Origin: Lineus longissimus
Taxonomy: Eukaryota > Nemertea > Pilidiophora > Heteronemertea > Lineidae
NCBI RefSeq assembly: GCF_910592395.1
Contig: NC_088313.1
Coordinates: 4,840,501-4,904,500, forward strand
DNA length: 64,000 bases
Direction of reading: 5' to 3'
Both the position numbers and the translations under genes were made by a program. The notes under the pieces are model-generated. The model was not told where the DNA came from, did not search any database, and saw only the letters and a list, made by a program, of their open reading frames with translations. This document shows, piece by piece, positions 26,201-35,200 of the stretch (its first letter is position 1; the number at the start of each line of letters is the position of its first letter).

Positions 26201-29200
26201 TTAATACATACACAATATAAATTTCAACACTGCCATTGTGTGGACAGATATCGAAATACTATTATACGACGTTTCAGCTAAGTTGCATGTATGATAACTA
26301 TTCGTGGCAAGTTGTGTATTTCTGTTTTCCTGACCATTATACAGTACAACCTCCCTTAGTGGACACCTCTCTATTAAGGACACTAGTTCTGGTCCCAAAT
26401 TAGTTGTTTCCATTCAATTTGACCTCTCTTATCAGGACGTACACCTCTCTGTTAAGGACAGCATTTGTCAGTCCCGAGGTGTCCTTAATAGACAGGTTCT
26501 ACTGTATATATGAATGGCGTACCGCTTTTAGCCACAAAATTACGTCAAAACTCCATTTAAAGAGTTAAAAGAAATGACCACAAATTAATGGACCTGGCAC
26601 TTGCCAGTGGAGGAGATGAGATTTGCGTCGGAACACACCAGCTCTGGACAATTTATAGGATAAATTAATCTCCAGACTACAATTGATGTATAAAGCTCGT
26701 TGATAAGAAAATCAGATCAAGAATTACAGTGGAACGTCTTATTGGACAAGTGAATAGGACAAGACTTGAATCTGTCCTTCTCTTTCCATTGATCGGTGGG
26801 GGCATAAGTGGCCGAGTTATAATCAAGTATGGTAGGACCCCTCTTAAAGGACACCCTTGAGACTGAGAAGTCCTGTCCTTAATAGAGAGGTGTCTGCTAA
26901 GGGAGGTTCCACTGTGTTAACCTGGCATGCTCTCAACCTGTTGCTCAAAGACAACAAACCGAACAGCATCAAGATAGTCGAGATACCTGATGTGCATACA
27001 GTCCGCACACATGATATCATCCCACCTGGGAATCAGAGTAGGTTTGCTGGCTTGAAAATGTTTCGATAAGGATCATGTATTTATCATGTTTTAAAACAGA
27101 ACAGGGCACTCAATAACACTATACACCACAATCTAACGGTGTGTGCGCCCAAATTAGAGAGGTCAGAATTTGAAAATAATCGACACTCCTTCAAAAATCA
27201 GAAATGTCTCATCCGCGATACTCACCGTCACTAATCCTCTCCAAAGAAGGAACAAAATAATCATCACAGGCAAGGGCAAGGGCCAAGAACATGTATAACG
27301 TCAAAACCACATGTATAGTCAAACCGCCTTTTTGGCGCTGGTCCTTCGTCATGAGACCCTTAGGAAACTGTTCAATGGCGGGTGGGGTACAATTTGGCAA
27401 GTTGTAGAGCAAATGTCTTGATTTGAAGCCGAATTCTGAAAATAGAAATCAGACAAAGAGAACATTAGCAACAGAGTTCAGTTGAACATGTATCAAATCA
27501 ATATTTAAATACAACAATGATGAGAAAATCGCTCCCTGACAGGCCTGAAAAACAAGTACTGTACTCTGTGAGGCCAGGCTTTTTTTATTCCATGTTTCGT
27601 GGATCCGCCAATGGTGATTTTTGGGAAATGAAAAACAAAATTTTTTAATTTGTTCTCTGCCCGCCGATGTACAAAGCCAATTTCACCATGACATTTTTTT
27701 ATTTGTATTCATATTTTTTCTCTGCCATATGCCATTGTTTCTGTGTCACATCAGCTGTGTGTCTTCAACTGATGATGTTGGTCTATTTATTTTGCCAACA
27801 CATGGTCCATTGGTATGATACTGATTTGAAGTGGTCAACCGGATGGTCCATGTATAACAAAATAGTGAGTCAATAAATATAGTTAGTCAATAACTTTTTT
27901 TTAGAAAAAGTTTTTACATGTATTTCTACAGAGGAACCTCCCTTAGCGGACACCTCTCTCATAAGGACAACCTCTCTATTAAGGACACTTTTTTTGGTCC
28001 CAAATTGATTATTTCCATTCAATTTCACCTCTCTAATCAGGACACCTCTTTATTAGGGATAGCACTTGTCAGTCCAGAGGGTGTCCTTAATAGAAGGGTT
28101 CTACTGTATTTCTATTTTCGACTTGCATCATCTGTGCATTTTCTCCGAGAAAACAAAAACAGCCTAAACAAATAATTTTTTTCAATTTTTTTCCTCTCTC
28201 CGGTTCTGATTCTTCAGAAGAGATGTCCGAGAAACAAGGAATAAAAGAAGCTGGCCGGAGATAGAAAGAATTATAGATGATTGCAAGGGCGTAATGGAGC
28301 AACGACGTAGGGTCGCACACACAGGAGGGTGCCAAGTGGGGGCGAATTCCGGCAGAGAGTGGAGAACTCGCATCCCCAGGTGAAACCACCTTGGTGATGA
28401 AACGTGGTGGTCGGACTCAGGGACTGGGAATCATATATTACACCACAAAGTGACATAGGGTTGCCTCTCTTTCAGAAAATTCTTGGAGACTGATACTAGG
28501 AGAGGGCAGCAGCGAGACTGCGCCATTATGGTTGCCAAAGATTATCATTTTACAGTAGAACCTCTCTATTAGGTACACCCTCGGGACTGACAAGTGCTGT
28601 CCTTAATAGAGAGGTGTCCTGATTAGAGAGGTCAAATTGAATGGAAACAACCAATTTAGGACCAAAACTGATGTCCTTCATAAGACTAAGAGAGGTTGTC
28701 CTTGATAAAGAGGTGTCCGCTAAGGGAGGTGCCACTGTATATAAAGTTTCATGCCTACTCAAAAATTCAAGACTATACATGTGGATTGAAACACATGGTC
28801 CATGGCATCTAACTGTACGTAACCTAGTGCTGGACTGTTACATGTAGAAAGCTGGGAATATTCTCACAGTGTTGGAGAGGTGTTATTTCATCAGTACATT
28901 TGTGTACCCAACACACTTTGAATTCAAGACAAGCTGCTACTTCAGTAGGGCCATAAACCAATGTTTATTCGCTTCAGGCACCACTAAGAAAGCCTCGAGC
29001 ATGCGTTCTGGTAGTGGTACAGGTGTTTCAGTGCAAGCGCAGTTGGTTTCCCCATATAGGGAATTATTTAAAAATTCCTTTAGTCAAAATATGTTCATTG
29101 TGACCCATGACGCTAAGAATAACAGTAAAAGTGAACTTTTTCAAATTTCAAGACCCGTTCCTCTGTCAAATAACTTATAGACGAATTCGAAGAAGACGAA

Positions 29201-29980
29201 TCAGCGCCAAAACAAATCAAATGCGCACACTCAGAACACGTCAGAAGGCCTAAGCCGACTTTTGACAATGCCTATGAGACAAGGCCATCCTTTGTTCAAA
29301 GTGAAACGCATGACTGGTCAGTGCCAAAACAAACTTCTCCCAATTCGTCTATTACCAGATGACATGTCGGACAGAGTGTTACTCTGTGATCAACTCCATG
29401 ATTGAATGGCGCCTCACAAAGACAAACCCTAACTGTAGAAAGGAACAACGAACAACAGAACACCTAGGATGAGACCTCATCACTGTTATAATTCTTTTCT
29501 GCTGGTTTGCTGTGGCCCTCATTGGCTTCCTCAGACTGGTGCGATGTCAATCACGGAGTTGCTGATCCAATTGGAATGCAAAAAAATCCTGCGAATTGCA
29601 TAATGCAATAGGCCCTTTCCCAGATACGCCGGTACCACCTAGGGTCGGGAAAACAAACCATCTTTACAATAACGTTTCACGGGCAAACACGCCTATGGGA
29701 AAGGGCCTATGGCGCGCGGACGGGTAAGGCAGTCACATAATGACGTCGTTACACGACTGCATAGGAGTTCGAACATCACGGGACCACACAACTTACCACT
29801 ATCTCTCGAAAGAAGGTTCCCCACATCCTTGAGGATGCTGGGGTGAAATTGATGGTCAACAGCATTTTGGACAGAATCAGGATCAGCAACAAAATATTCC
29901 CACACAAGAACACAACATAATCCGACACCTAAAATGACTCCTTGGACCTTCCGAGCCCCTTTCCTATTCATTCTAAGCAT
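11166..29980 (-). CDS. SLC24A: K+-dependent Na+/Ca2+ exchanger (SLC24 / NCKX family), N-terminal half, 7 exons
   Basis: Seven minus-strand exons join in phase: 29980-29797, 27435-27226, 23601-23501, 19398-19312, 15601-15501, 14642-14416 and 11264-11166 (1009 nt, 336 complete codons). The order of parts fits NCKX proteins: a hydrophobic N-terminus (residues about 14-30), an extracellular NCTPPAI-type segment, a first transmembrane helix ending [10 protein letters not shown], the alpha-1 exchange repeat [17 protein letters not shown] (residues 138-154, with the acidic Glu153 expected to bind cations), the GSAIFN helix, the [15 protein letters not shown] helix, and then a hydrophilic loop. In the family these proteins move Ca2+ and K+ out of the cell against Na+. 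The sequence is closest by eye to the SLC24A3/4/5 group; I cannot separate these. The alpha-2 half is absent from the window, so the gene must run past position 1 or be broken. Introns are 1 to 4 kb and full of repeats. Confidence 0.9.
11350..11586 (+). mobile_element. MITE family A, copy 2
   Basis: Full length, with four extra internal ATTAAGGACACC units in its left half; 85 nt outside exchanger exon 7. Confidence 0.75.
11590..12660. other. no gene found
   Basis: Contains a 111-codon open frame (12151-12486) without splice context or recognisable domain; treated as chance. Confidence 0.4.
12670..12810 (+). repeat. diverged duplicate of 13475-13620
   Basis: Both contain GGATCAATTTTCTGAGCT-type sequence, TTAGCAAAT and CATCGTG..GTGGTCG in the same order. 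Confidence 0.5.
12811..13800. other. no gene found
   Basis: AT-rich intron sequence of the exchanger gene; the only structure seen is the second diverged duplicate at 13475-13620. Confidence 0.4.
13806..13970 (+). mobile_element. MITE family A, copy 3
   Basis: Lacks one internal block; right end TATTGTA instead of TACTGTA. Confidence 0.75.
13975..14409 (-). mobile_element. tRNA-derived SINE interrupted by a MITE
   Basis: Minus strand: a tRNA-like head (GAGTGAGCAGTTAAGGTGC, then the B-box-like GGGTTTGACTC near 14350), a core with TTTGTGTCCTTGAACAAGGC, and a tail with GGGAGAGTGATACCC and AGCTGCTTAATGCTAC. The same core and tail recur at 43440. Copy A4 of the pogo-like MITE (14126-14288) splits it. 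Confidence 0.6.
14126..14288 (-). mobile_element. MITE family A, copy 4
   Basis: Inserted in a SINE; TA on both sides. Confidence 0.75.
14416..14642 (-). CDS. SLC24A: exchanger exon 6 (helix plus start of cytosolic loop)
   Basis: Encodes the helix [18 protein letters not shown] followed by a polar loop with CCPVRKKEE and an acidic end, [12 protein letters not shown]. The donor GTAGGT is at 14415-14410; a SINE begins almost directly after it, and a foldback element begins about 31 nt from the acceptor. Confidence 0.9.
14674..15266. mobile_element. foldback family J, copy 1 (ACCCAGG motif)
   Basis: Terminal phrase GTAGATGTCGTCCTGGG, inverted at the right end. About 150-bp arms made of repeated TACCCAGG / CCTGGGTAA. 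Starts about 31 nt from exchanger exon 6. Confidence 0.6.
15501..15601 (-). CDS. SLC24A: exchanger exon 5
   Basis: Encodes [18 protein letters not shown] and then VSIYDEYVQ, matching the (W)PLFRD and IYD(E/N) helices of NCKX proteins. A foldback repeat starts about 30 nt upstream of its acceptor. Confidence 0.92.
15631..16022 (-). mobile_element. foldback family I, copy 2
   Basis: Reverse orientation of copy 1, with one internal difference near 15910; begins 30 nt from exchanger exon 5. Confidence 0.65.
16165..16250 (+). mobile_element. possible SINE fragment
   Basis: GGGTTCAAACCC is a B-box match with tRNA-like sequence upstream; no clear A-box or tail. Confidence 0.3.
16310..16860. mobile_element. 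foldback family J, copy 2
   Basis: Same terminal phrase (CAGTAGATGTCGTCCTG), but the arms (about 95 bp) are built from GCACCCAG/CACCCTGGGTGCC and the core is unrelated to copy 1. Confidence 0.6.
17155..17540. mobile_element. foldback with GCGGAATGA-motif arms
   Basis: GGCCATGTAGAATTAGCGG with repeated AGCGGAAT(G/A) at the left; inverted GCGGATT..AGCTACTTCCACATGGCC at the right. Confidence 0.5.
17918..18099 (-). mobile_element. MITE family A, copy 5
   Basis: Full length with several point changes in both ends. Confidence 0.75.
18471..18661. mobile_element. 190-bp MITE with TA sites and CRE motif
   Basis: Ends TAGACCCTTTGCAATGACG and the inverse CATATTGCAAAGCGTCTA; carries ATGACGTCAC at 18485. 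Confidence 0.55.
18967..19036 (+). repeat. 14-bp minisatellite
   Basis: TTTATCATTAGTAG repeated about five times with small spacing changes. Confidence 0.7.
19312..19398 (-). CDS. SLC24A: exchanger exon 4
   Basis: Exactly 29 codons, [18 protein letters not shown] and on to CALFAGM, continuing the alpha-1 region. GSAIFN is the conserved GSA(V/I)FN of the family. Acceptor TTTTCAG, donor GTGAGT. Confidence 0.93.
19480..19640 (-). mobile_element. MITE family A, copy 6 (one end lost)
   Basis: The left TIR is intact (TACAGTGGTACC); the right end fades after GAGAGGTTTATAAG. Confidence 0.7.
19641..20600. other. no gene found
   Basis: I see no exon or clear repeat here. Confidence 0.4.
20601..21156 (+). 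pseudogene. decayed retroelement gag-like frame
   Basis: One frame stays readable for 555 nt apart from three stops (20772-20774, 20973-20975 and near 21045). It begins Glu/Lys/Arg-rich, a likely coiled coil ([16 protein letters not shown]), and later turns Pro/Thr-rich with PPPAHSH and [10 protein letters not shown]. This composition is like gag N-terminal regions of BEL/Pao-type LTR retrotransposons, but I see no protease, reverse transcriptase or LTR. It ends against the transposon at 21170. Confidence 0.35.
21170..21671 (+). mobile_element. 502-bp TIR element carrying an exon-like ORF
   Basis: Terminal inverted repeats begin TTAAAGGGAACTGACAC and include GCCCAGC; TTAA at both ends suggests a TTAA target site. 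Inside is a 58-codon open frame that ends in a splice donor (21326-21499). Confidence 0.6.
21326..21499 (+). CDS. exon-like ORF inside the TTAA element
   Basis: 58 codons with [21 protein letters not shown] (an AT-hook-like GRPKK), then [18 protein letters not shown] and [16 protein letters not shown], directly followed by GTGAGT. It looks like the first coding exon of a DNA-binding protein, either a captured host exon or the remnant of a transposon gene. I do not recognise the family with certainty. Confidence 0.4.
21672..23100. other. no gene found
   Basis: Ordinary intron sequence of the exchanger gene; CCAAT-type boxes near 22453 and 22485 but no transcript evidence. Confidence 0.4.
23113..23348 (+). 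mobile_element. MITE family A, copy 7
   Basis: Carries five internal ATTAAGGACA/ATCAAGG units, 150 nt from exchanger exon 3. Confidence 0.75.
23501..23601 (-). CDS. SLC24A: exchanger exon 3 (alpha-1 repeat)
   Basis: Encodes the diagnostic alpha-1 motif [19 protein letters not shown] and GVFIAK. It starts in phase 1 and ends in phase 0, with TTTCAG and GTGAGC borders. Confidence 0.95.
24343..24705. mobile_element. TIR element with poly-T ends
   Basis: AGACGAGACTTTTTTTATTT at the left pairs with AATAAAAAAGTCTCGCTTTA at the right; GGATCCGCC follows the left end. Related ends occur near 27580 and 43010. Confidence 0.5.
25437..25867. mobile_element. foldback with ACACGG-motif arms
   Basis: Ends AGTCGTAGTTCCACCTATCA and, inverted, TGATAGGTGGAAGTACGACT. 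The inside repeats GACACGGG(G)/CCCGTGTC and contains CCATCTAGCTCGATGG and CCGGCGACAGG, as in family I. Confidence 0.6.
26045..26155 (+). mobile_element. MITE family A, degenerate fragment
   Basis: Only the body is recognisable (TTGGTTCCAAATTGGC and AATCAGGACATCTCTCT); both TIRs are gone. Confidence 0.5.
26340..26506 (+). mobile_element. MITE family A, copy 9
   Basis: Both TIRs present; 185 nt after the previous fragment. Confidence 0.75.
26829..26914 (-). mobile_element. MITE family A, internal deletion
   Basis: 86 bp: the two ends with the whole middle missing. Confidence 0.6.
27226..27435 (-). CDS. SLC24A: exchanger exon 2 (first conserved helix)
   Basis: Encodes [17 protein letters not shown], with a potential N-glycosylation site NCT, then a helix ending in [14 protein letters not shown]. 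The acceptor is a clean TTTTCAG and the donor GTGAG. This is the segment that matches NCKX3/4 most closely. Confidence 0.9.
27926..28109 (+). mobile_element. MITE family A, copy 11
   Basis: Ends TACAGAGGAACC and TTCTACTGTA. Confidence 0.75.
28551..28739 (-). mobile_element. MITE family A, copy 12
   Basis: Full length, with a small insertion AAGACTAAG in the right half. Confidence 0.75.
28740..29600. other. no gene found
   Basis: A 103-codon open frame (28869-29180) lacks splice signals and domain features. Confidence 0.35.
29606..29711. mobile_element. short TIR element
   Basis: AATAGGCCCTTTCCCA and inverted TGGGAAAGGGCCTAT, about 105 bp, 85 nt from exchanger exon 1. Confidence 0.5.
29797..29980 (-). 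CDS. SLC24A: exchanger exon 1 (start codon)
   Basis: The ATG is at 29980-29978 and an in-frame TAG lies two codons upstream, which fixes the start. It encodes [11 protein letters not shown] and then a hydrophobic stretch, so it is a signal anchor or cleaved signal peptide. The donor is GTAAGT at 29796-29791; the exon ends in phase 1. Confidence 0.8.
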
Positions 29981-31451
29981 TGTCTAAGATCATTCTCCCC
30001 ATGAACCCCAGTGTCGGCAGGATTATGACAGCTAGCTCCACAAGAACCAGGAAGTGACTTTAATTCCACGTTGTTCTGTTTATCAATGGACTTCGTCAAT
30101 CATCTTCAGGGATGTCCATTTTGGACAATTCTTGCAGGGTGGAAAGCTAGTTGATGCCAAAACTTGAATCTTCCAAATAATGTTTAAATGAGAATAAACT
30201 AGACACATTTCATAGTTCAGCCTTGAACAATTGAATAATTTTTGAAATTTATACAATTTAATGAAAAACATTTACTCTGCTTGTAATGCACAATTACACT
30301 AATTGACTCCTACCCTACAAATTGTGGGATAACCCAGTTTAGTTTAATCAATTACCGCATGGTGCGCTAACTTGCGCAGAACCAATGCGCAATCGTCCTA
30401 GCTACGAAAATAACAATATGGCGGTCGTGTTCTCAAAATTTGACAGTTTTTGTCAAAAAAGGATTGCTGTAAGCCGCAAGTTATGAATTAGGCCTCATAT
30501 ACGGGATTCGGTGACTTCTGCACCATCATATATCATGTAAGATTTAACTTTCAAACGTGTGGTTGCTTGATTCAATAAAAAGTATCATCTGCTGAAATAT
30601 GTTGTCTGACAAACGAATAGGACCTAGCCAGCCCTTAACTTGGCTAAGAGCTAGGCCTAGGCCTAGATCGGAATAGGGCCTAGGCCTACTTCGATAATCA
30701 AGGTAGCCTAGCCTGCTCATTGTCATGTCGGACTATTAAGTGCATCTGCTTGCTGTTGGTTGTCCTTTAAACGTCGGTTAAAAGTATTGGCACTTTGGTG
30801 GATGGGACCAATAGGGTAGGCTACCTATGCGTATAACTGATAGGTAATTAGTAGGCCTAATAGTGCTACCTGCATGCTAGGCCTAGGCCCTAATCATCAT
30901 GCATGTGCTGTCTTGTCTTGGACTTGGACTTCTGTGTCATGACTGTGTGTCCTTGACCTTGTGACTCCGATATCTGACACTCACTGTGACTGATTGTGAC
31001 AGTCACAGTGACAGATGTGAGAAAAATTGATCGAGAGAAAAAATATGAGTGTTCACCGCTGGATCTGCCTCCTGACCTTGTAGTTGTAGAGAGTACATAT
31101 CATCAGCATTGCGGGGTCGTTATTTATCTGAAGCTAGTATCAGTATCACAATCACCTCTCAGTCAGTCTCGTTAGTTGCACGATCTGTAGTGTACTGTAA
31201 GGTCAGGTCAGAGTCGAGCCCTTATGCAGGGCTTCATTTTAATCTATAGTGACTAGTCACTGCTCCAATGGCAGTCCATGCCCTCCGAAATGGCCGTCAT
31301 GCCCTCTCAAATCTTCTTTCATATTACAATCCTTTAAGAATGGCTCTGAAGGTGAAATCGGTGCCTTAATAATTTTCTAATTCAGACCTGCTTAATATTC
31401 ATTGGTGTGTTTATACCATCATCATAATGATAATGCCCATTCTCCTTTCAG
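29981..31451. promoter_or_regulatory. head-to-head promoter region between exchanger and HEATR4
   Basis: About 1.4 kb separates two divergent start codons. AATATGGCGG at 30415-30424 resembles the YY1 core-promoter motif and points toward HEATR4. Two TGCGCA hexamers flank an ACCAAT at 30374-30391. The HEATR4 start codon lies 6 nt after a TCTCCTTTCAG acceptor (ending 31451), so at least one 5' UTR exon must lie in this stretch. A TAGGCCTA-rich segment covers about 30640-30890. No TATA box is evident. Confidence 0.45.
30979..31010. repeat. small hairpin
   Basis: TCACTGTGACT pairs with AGTCACAGTGA across a 9-nt loop in the promoter region. Confidence 0.5.
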
Positions 31452-31457
31452 AAAAAA

Positions 31458-32269
31458 ATGGAAAACTTAAAGCATCCCCAACTGTTCCCTTGTGCCTCGA
31501 GAGTACAGATTCCTCACGTCGGGGCAGACGAGCGAGACTACCATGATGCTACGGTTCTTCCGGAAGTAATCCGCCTTAAGGGAAGAAGGTTCCATGCTGA
31601 TGTAACAGATGGCTATCTAAAGAATGTCAGTGAGAGTTTGGCTTTTGATGAAGATGTTGTCAGGGATCGTTGTTTTCATCTCTTGCCCTACAGTGATAAG
31701 TATTTCCTCGAAGCAGTTGATCCTTCAAGTGTCGTCAAACCTCGGCCTAAACCCACTGGACCTACTGGACGCTGTGACAAGAGGGGAACTGATAATAGAC
31801 ACATGCCATGCCATATAAAAAAGACAGTTGCTCATAAATTGAAACCTATGCGGAGAAGAATTATGGAAAGGGCTGTTCAAATGCACAAAGATGCCATGTT
31901 GAAGGAATTCCAAGAATCTGTTGAGCAAGTTGAAGATACCATCGTCAAACCGTCTGCTTTTTTGACTGAGGTTAAGGACGCGGTGCAGTTGACGAAGAAG
32001 AAGCCTAAAAGGAAGGTGGACTGGGATGACGTCTTGATATCGAGGTTGAGTAGGAATACAGCGCAGTGGCTCGTGCACCACAAAATGTCTCCGTACGATC
32101 CAAAGTATCAGAAGTTTGAGCGGTTGTTGCACGATTGGTATGGCGAGGCAACGAATACTGAACTTGTCCGAGATAGTGTGAGTGAGGCTGACTTTGCCTT
32201 GCCCAAGAAGAAGGACGAGAAGACGAAAGCTGATGAGAAAAGTCCTTGGAAAGCAAAGAAAGAACAAGA
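31458..32269 (+). CDS. HEATR4: HEATR4 exon 1 (start codon)
   Basis: The ATG follows the acceptor by 6 nt. It encodes 270 residues from MENLKHPQLF to a Lys/Glu-rich end. Donor GTAAGT at 32270; ends in phase 2. Confidence 0.85.
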
Positions 32270-35200
32270 GTAAGTATGATAAGATGTCATGTCATAGATG
32301 CACACTATGTCTGAGGTCTTACAAGTTACATATTTCACCCTGGAGAATCAAAATACTGACCTCCGGGCAATTCGTGCCGAGTCCGGATTCTGTGTCATCT
32401 GGTATTCCTGAGTTCCGAGTCTCACGATTGGTCGTCTTGGAAAACAGCGCTCCTTTCCTTCAAATCAAAGACGTGATAAAGTTCTTATTCAACTTGTGCA
32501 TTCAGATCTTGGGGAACACAATAGTTGAAGTTTCATATCAAAGGCTGCATCTAAAGGGCTACAAAAAAGGAAAAGCTTTTGTTTTTCATGCTTGCTTATT
32601 GATCTTTTGCTTCGTCACGCCGTCTTAGCAGAGATAAGGTATTTGAAATCAGTCCATAGCAGGTCAAGTATCTCAAGATCTGAATGTATGCATCAGTTGA
32701 ATACTACTATACAGTAGAACCTCCCTTAGCGGACACCTCTCTAATAAGGACACCCTCTCTATTAAGGACACTGGCTTTGGTCCCAAATTGGTTGTTACCA
32801 TTCAATTTTACCTCTCTGATCAGGACACCTCTCTATTAAGAACAGTACTTTTCAGTCCCAAGGGTGTCCTTTTAATAGAGAGGTTTTTATTAAGGTATGC
32901 CATGAGAGAGCCTTTTTTTTTAAGGAATATACCGAGGGACTCGGAACTCAGGAATACCAGATGACTCGGAATCTGGACTTGGCACGAATTGCCCGGTGTT
33001 CAGGATTTTGATTCTGCGGGTTGTATAAATGGTCGACACTGACTGCAGGTGAAATTTTTGAAAAATACTATATTTCTCATTACATTTGAATTAACATTCG
33101 CAGGGTCATGCCTCGTGATTTAATCTGATTGAATATTTAGCAGAGATTTTCTTAATATACATGAACCGGCAAATGTTATTTGAAAACTTCATAATAGTAA
33201 TACATATATGATGAATATGGTAATAAATATTACTGTAGTGCCATAACATCTGTGTGTTCTGTTAAATCCAGATGGCAATCCCATTTTCAGAGAGAACTGA
33301 CAATTATCAGCTCACACTCACAGCAGGTGGCTTTTACATTGTATAGCCTGTAGATTCATGATTTTTTATAACAAATCCAGTCACATTTAACGCGATCTAT
33401 CACTAATGTCAAACCTTGGGAGCCCGAGGAGAATCAACTTGTGCGATCAGTTGACTCGGGGACACTGGCAGTATTCTTATTTTATCATGCATTATATCGC
33501 AACCTGGCCTCGAAATGTCTTTGTCTTCTGATGATCAAATTGGAAGAAACTTGCCTTGCCGGTGCGACAGGCTGAATTAAAAAAAAATTATTGGTTGAAC
33601 ACTTGGACAAGGCTACTTCTCTTCTTGACTTAGGCCTACCGATGAATATTGATAATGTGCATGTTGGCTTGCCTAAGAAAAAAAAGATGCTTTGTTTGAA
33701 GATACTGATCATTCTGATTGTTTCTTCTAGATTACTTGAACAAATTCGCATGCAGGCAAGAGATTCAGACCGACCGACAGATCCATATTCTGACGACACT
33801 TCAGCTGCATTCTATCGTCTCCCAACTGGTATCAGGAAGCAACAAAAATACAAGGATAAGGTAGAAGCAGGTCAGTGTCATGGTGGCTGATTCAAATCGT
33901 GGACATCTCCAAACAGGATCATTGAAAAATCAATAAACTGCATCATAAACTGTACTAGAACAGAATGTGCCCGTAGGCTAACCTAAAATGTGACCCGCTC
34001 TACCAAAACTAGGCGCTTGTCGCATCTGAACTTGACAGGTTGATACGGATTTGTTGTTCATTTCCCTATTGTAGACCTTTTGTGAAATGTGACCAAATCA
34101 GTTTGTAATAGATTTCACAAAAGGTCTACAATAGGGAAATGAACAACAAGTCCGTATGAACCTGTCAAGTTCAGATGCGACAAGCGCCTAGTTTTGGTAG
34201 AGCGGGTCACAAATAGGCAAGTCAGATTCAAACTGCCTTGCAGTACTAGTGAAAATCATTTATAAGTGGTCAACATTAGTGTGGTATTGCTGCAGTGCAT
34301 GTGATGGCACTTGGTGTTGAGTTGGCACATTTTCCCCCTGGCCATTTCAATCCATTCATGAGAAAATCATCATCTTTAGTATCACTCTTTGCTTTGTCTG
34401 ACCTGTATGTCAATTTCAATGTGAATTTCACTCTTTTCGTGTCCTCTGGTTCACATGATCCATCAAGGCCTAATCATTACTCATATCCATCTTTGTTGTG
34501 AAATTGAAAATATGAAAATAGTGCAATTTTCAAATTCAATTACTAATTTCAAATTTGCAATTAAGGGCATAGACCTTTAACTTTGATGCCACAGCGGTGT
34601 TCTCTGTAACCCTGTGGTTTACATGATCCATCAGGGCCTATCATAACTCATATCCATCTTTGTCGTAAAATTGAAAATATAAAAATAGTGCAAATCAATT
34701 TTAAAGATTATTGACTTTGCTGTTCTTAGGTTTCTCTGAAAGTGATCTAAAATCTGGTAGGTGGCCTGGCAACTTAGGTTGAACTGAAGTCATTTCTATC
34801 CATAGTTTTCGTAAAAATGTCATGATATGAAAAGGAGAAGTCCCTAGAACTTCTGTCGGTCATGAATTACCGGCTGAGCTCCTGCAGAAAGAGAAGTTCT
34901 TAAACAAGTGGTATGCTGTTCATAAATTACTGGTGGTCCGGGAAATAGGAATGCAGTTTTACACAATGACGTAGCGCCATTATTATACATACAAATTTGC
35001 TGAAACTTGGTATTCATAGTACATGTATTTGTATATCTATATACACACCAGCTATGTTGAAATTTATATTCTCTACATATTTCTACAATTGGCAATTTTC
35101 AAATTCAATAACTAAGTTCAAATTTGCAATGAACGGCATAGACCTTTAACTTTGATGCCACCGTGTAACCCTGTGGTGCTGTCTATATGGTCTGCTGTAG

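Noticed and set aside
31725-32267. 180-codon antisense open frame opposite HEATR4 exon 1
   Set aside because: It is the shadow of a strong sense exon; composition is not protein-like and it has no splice or start context.
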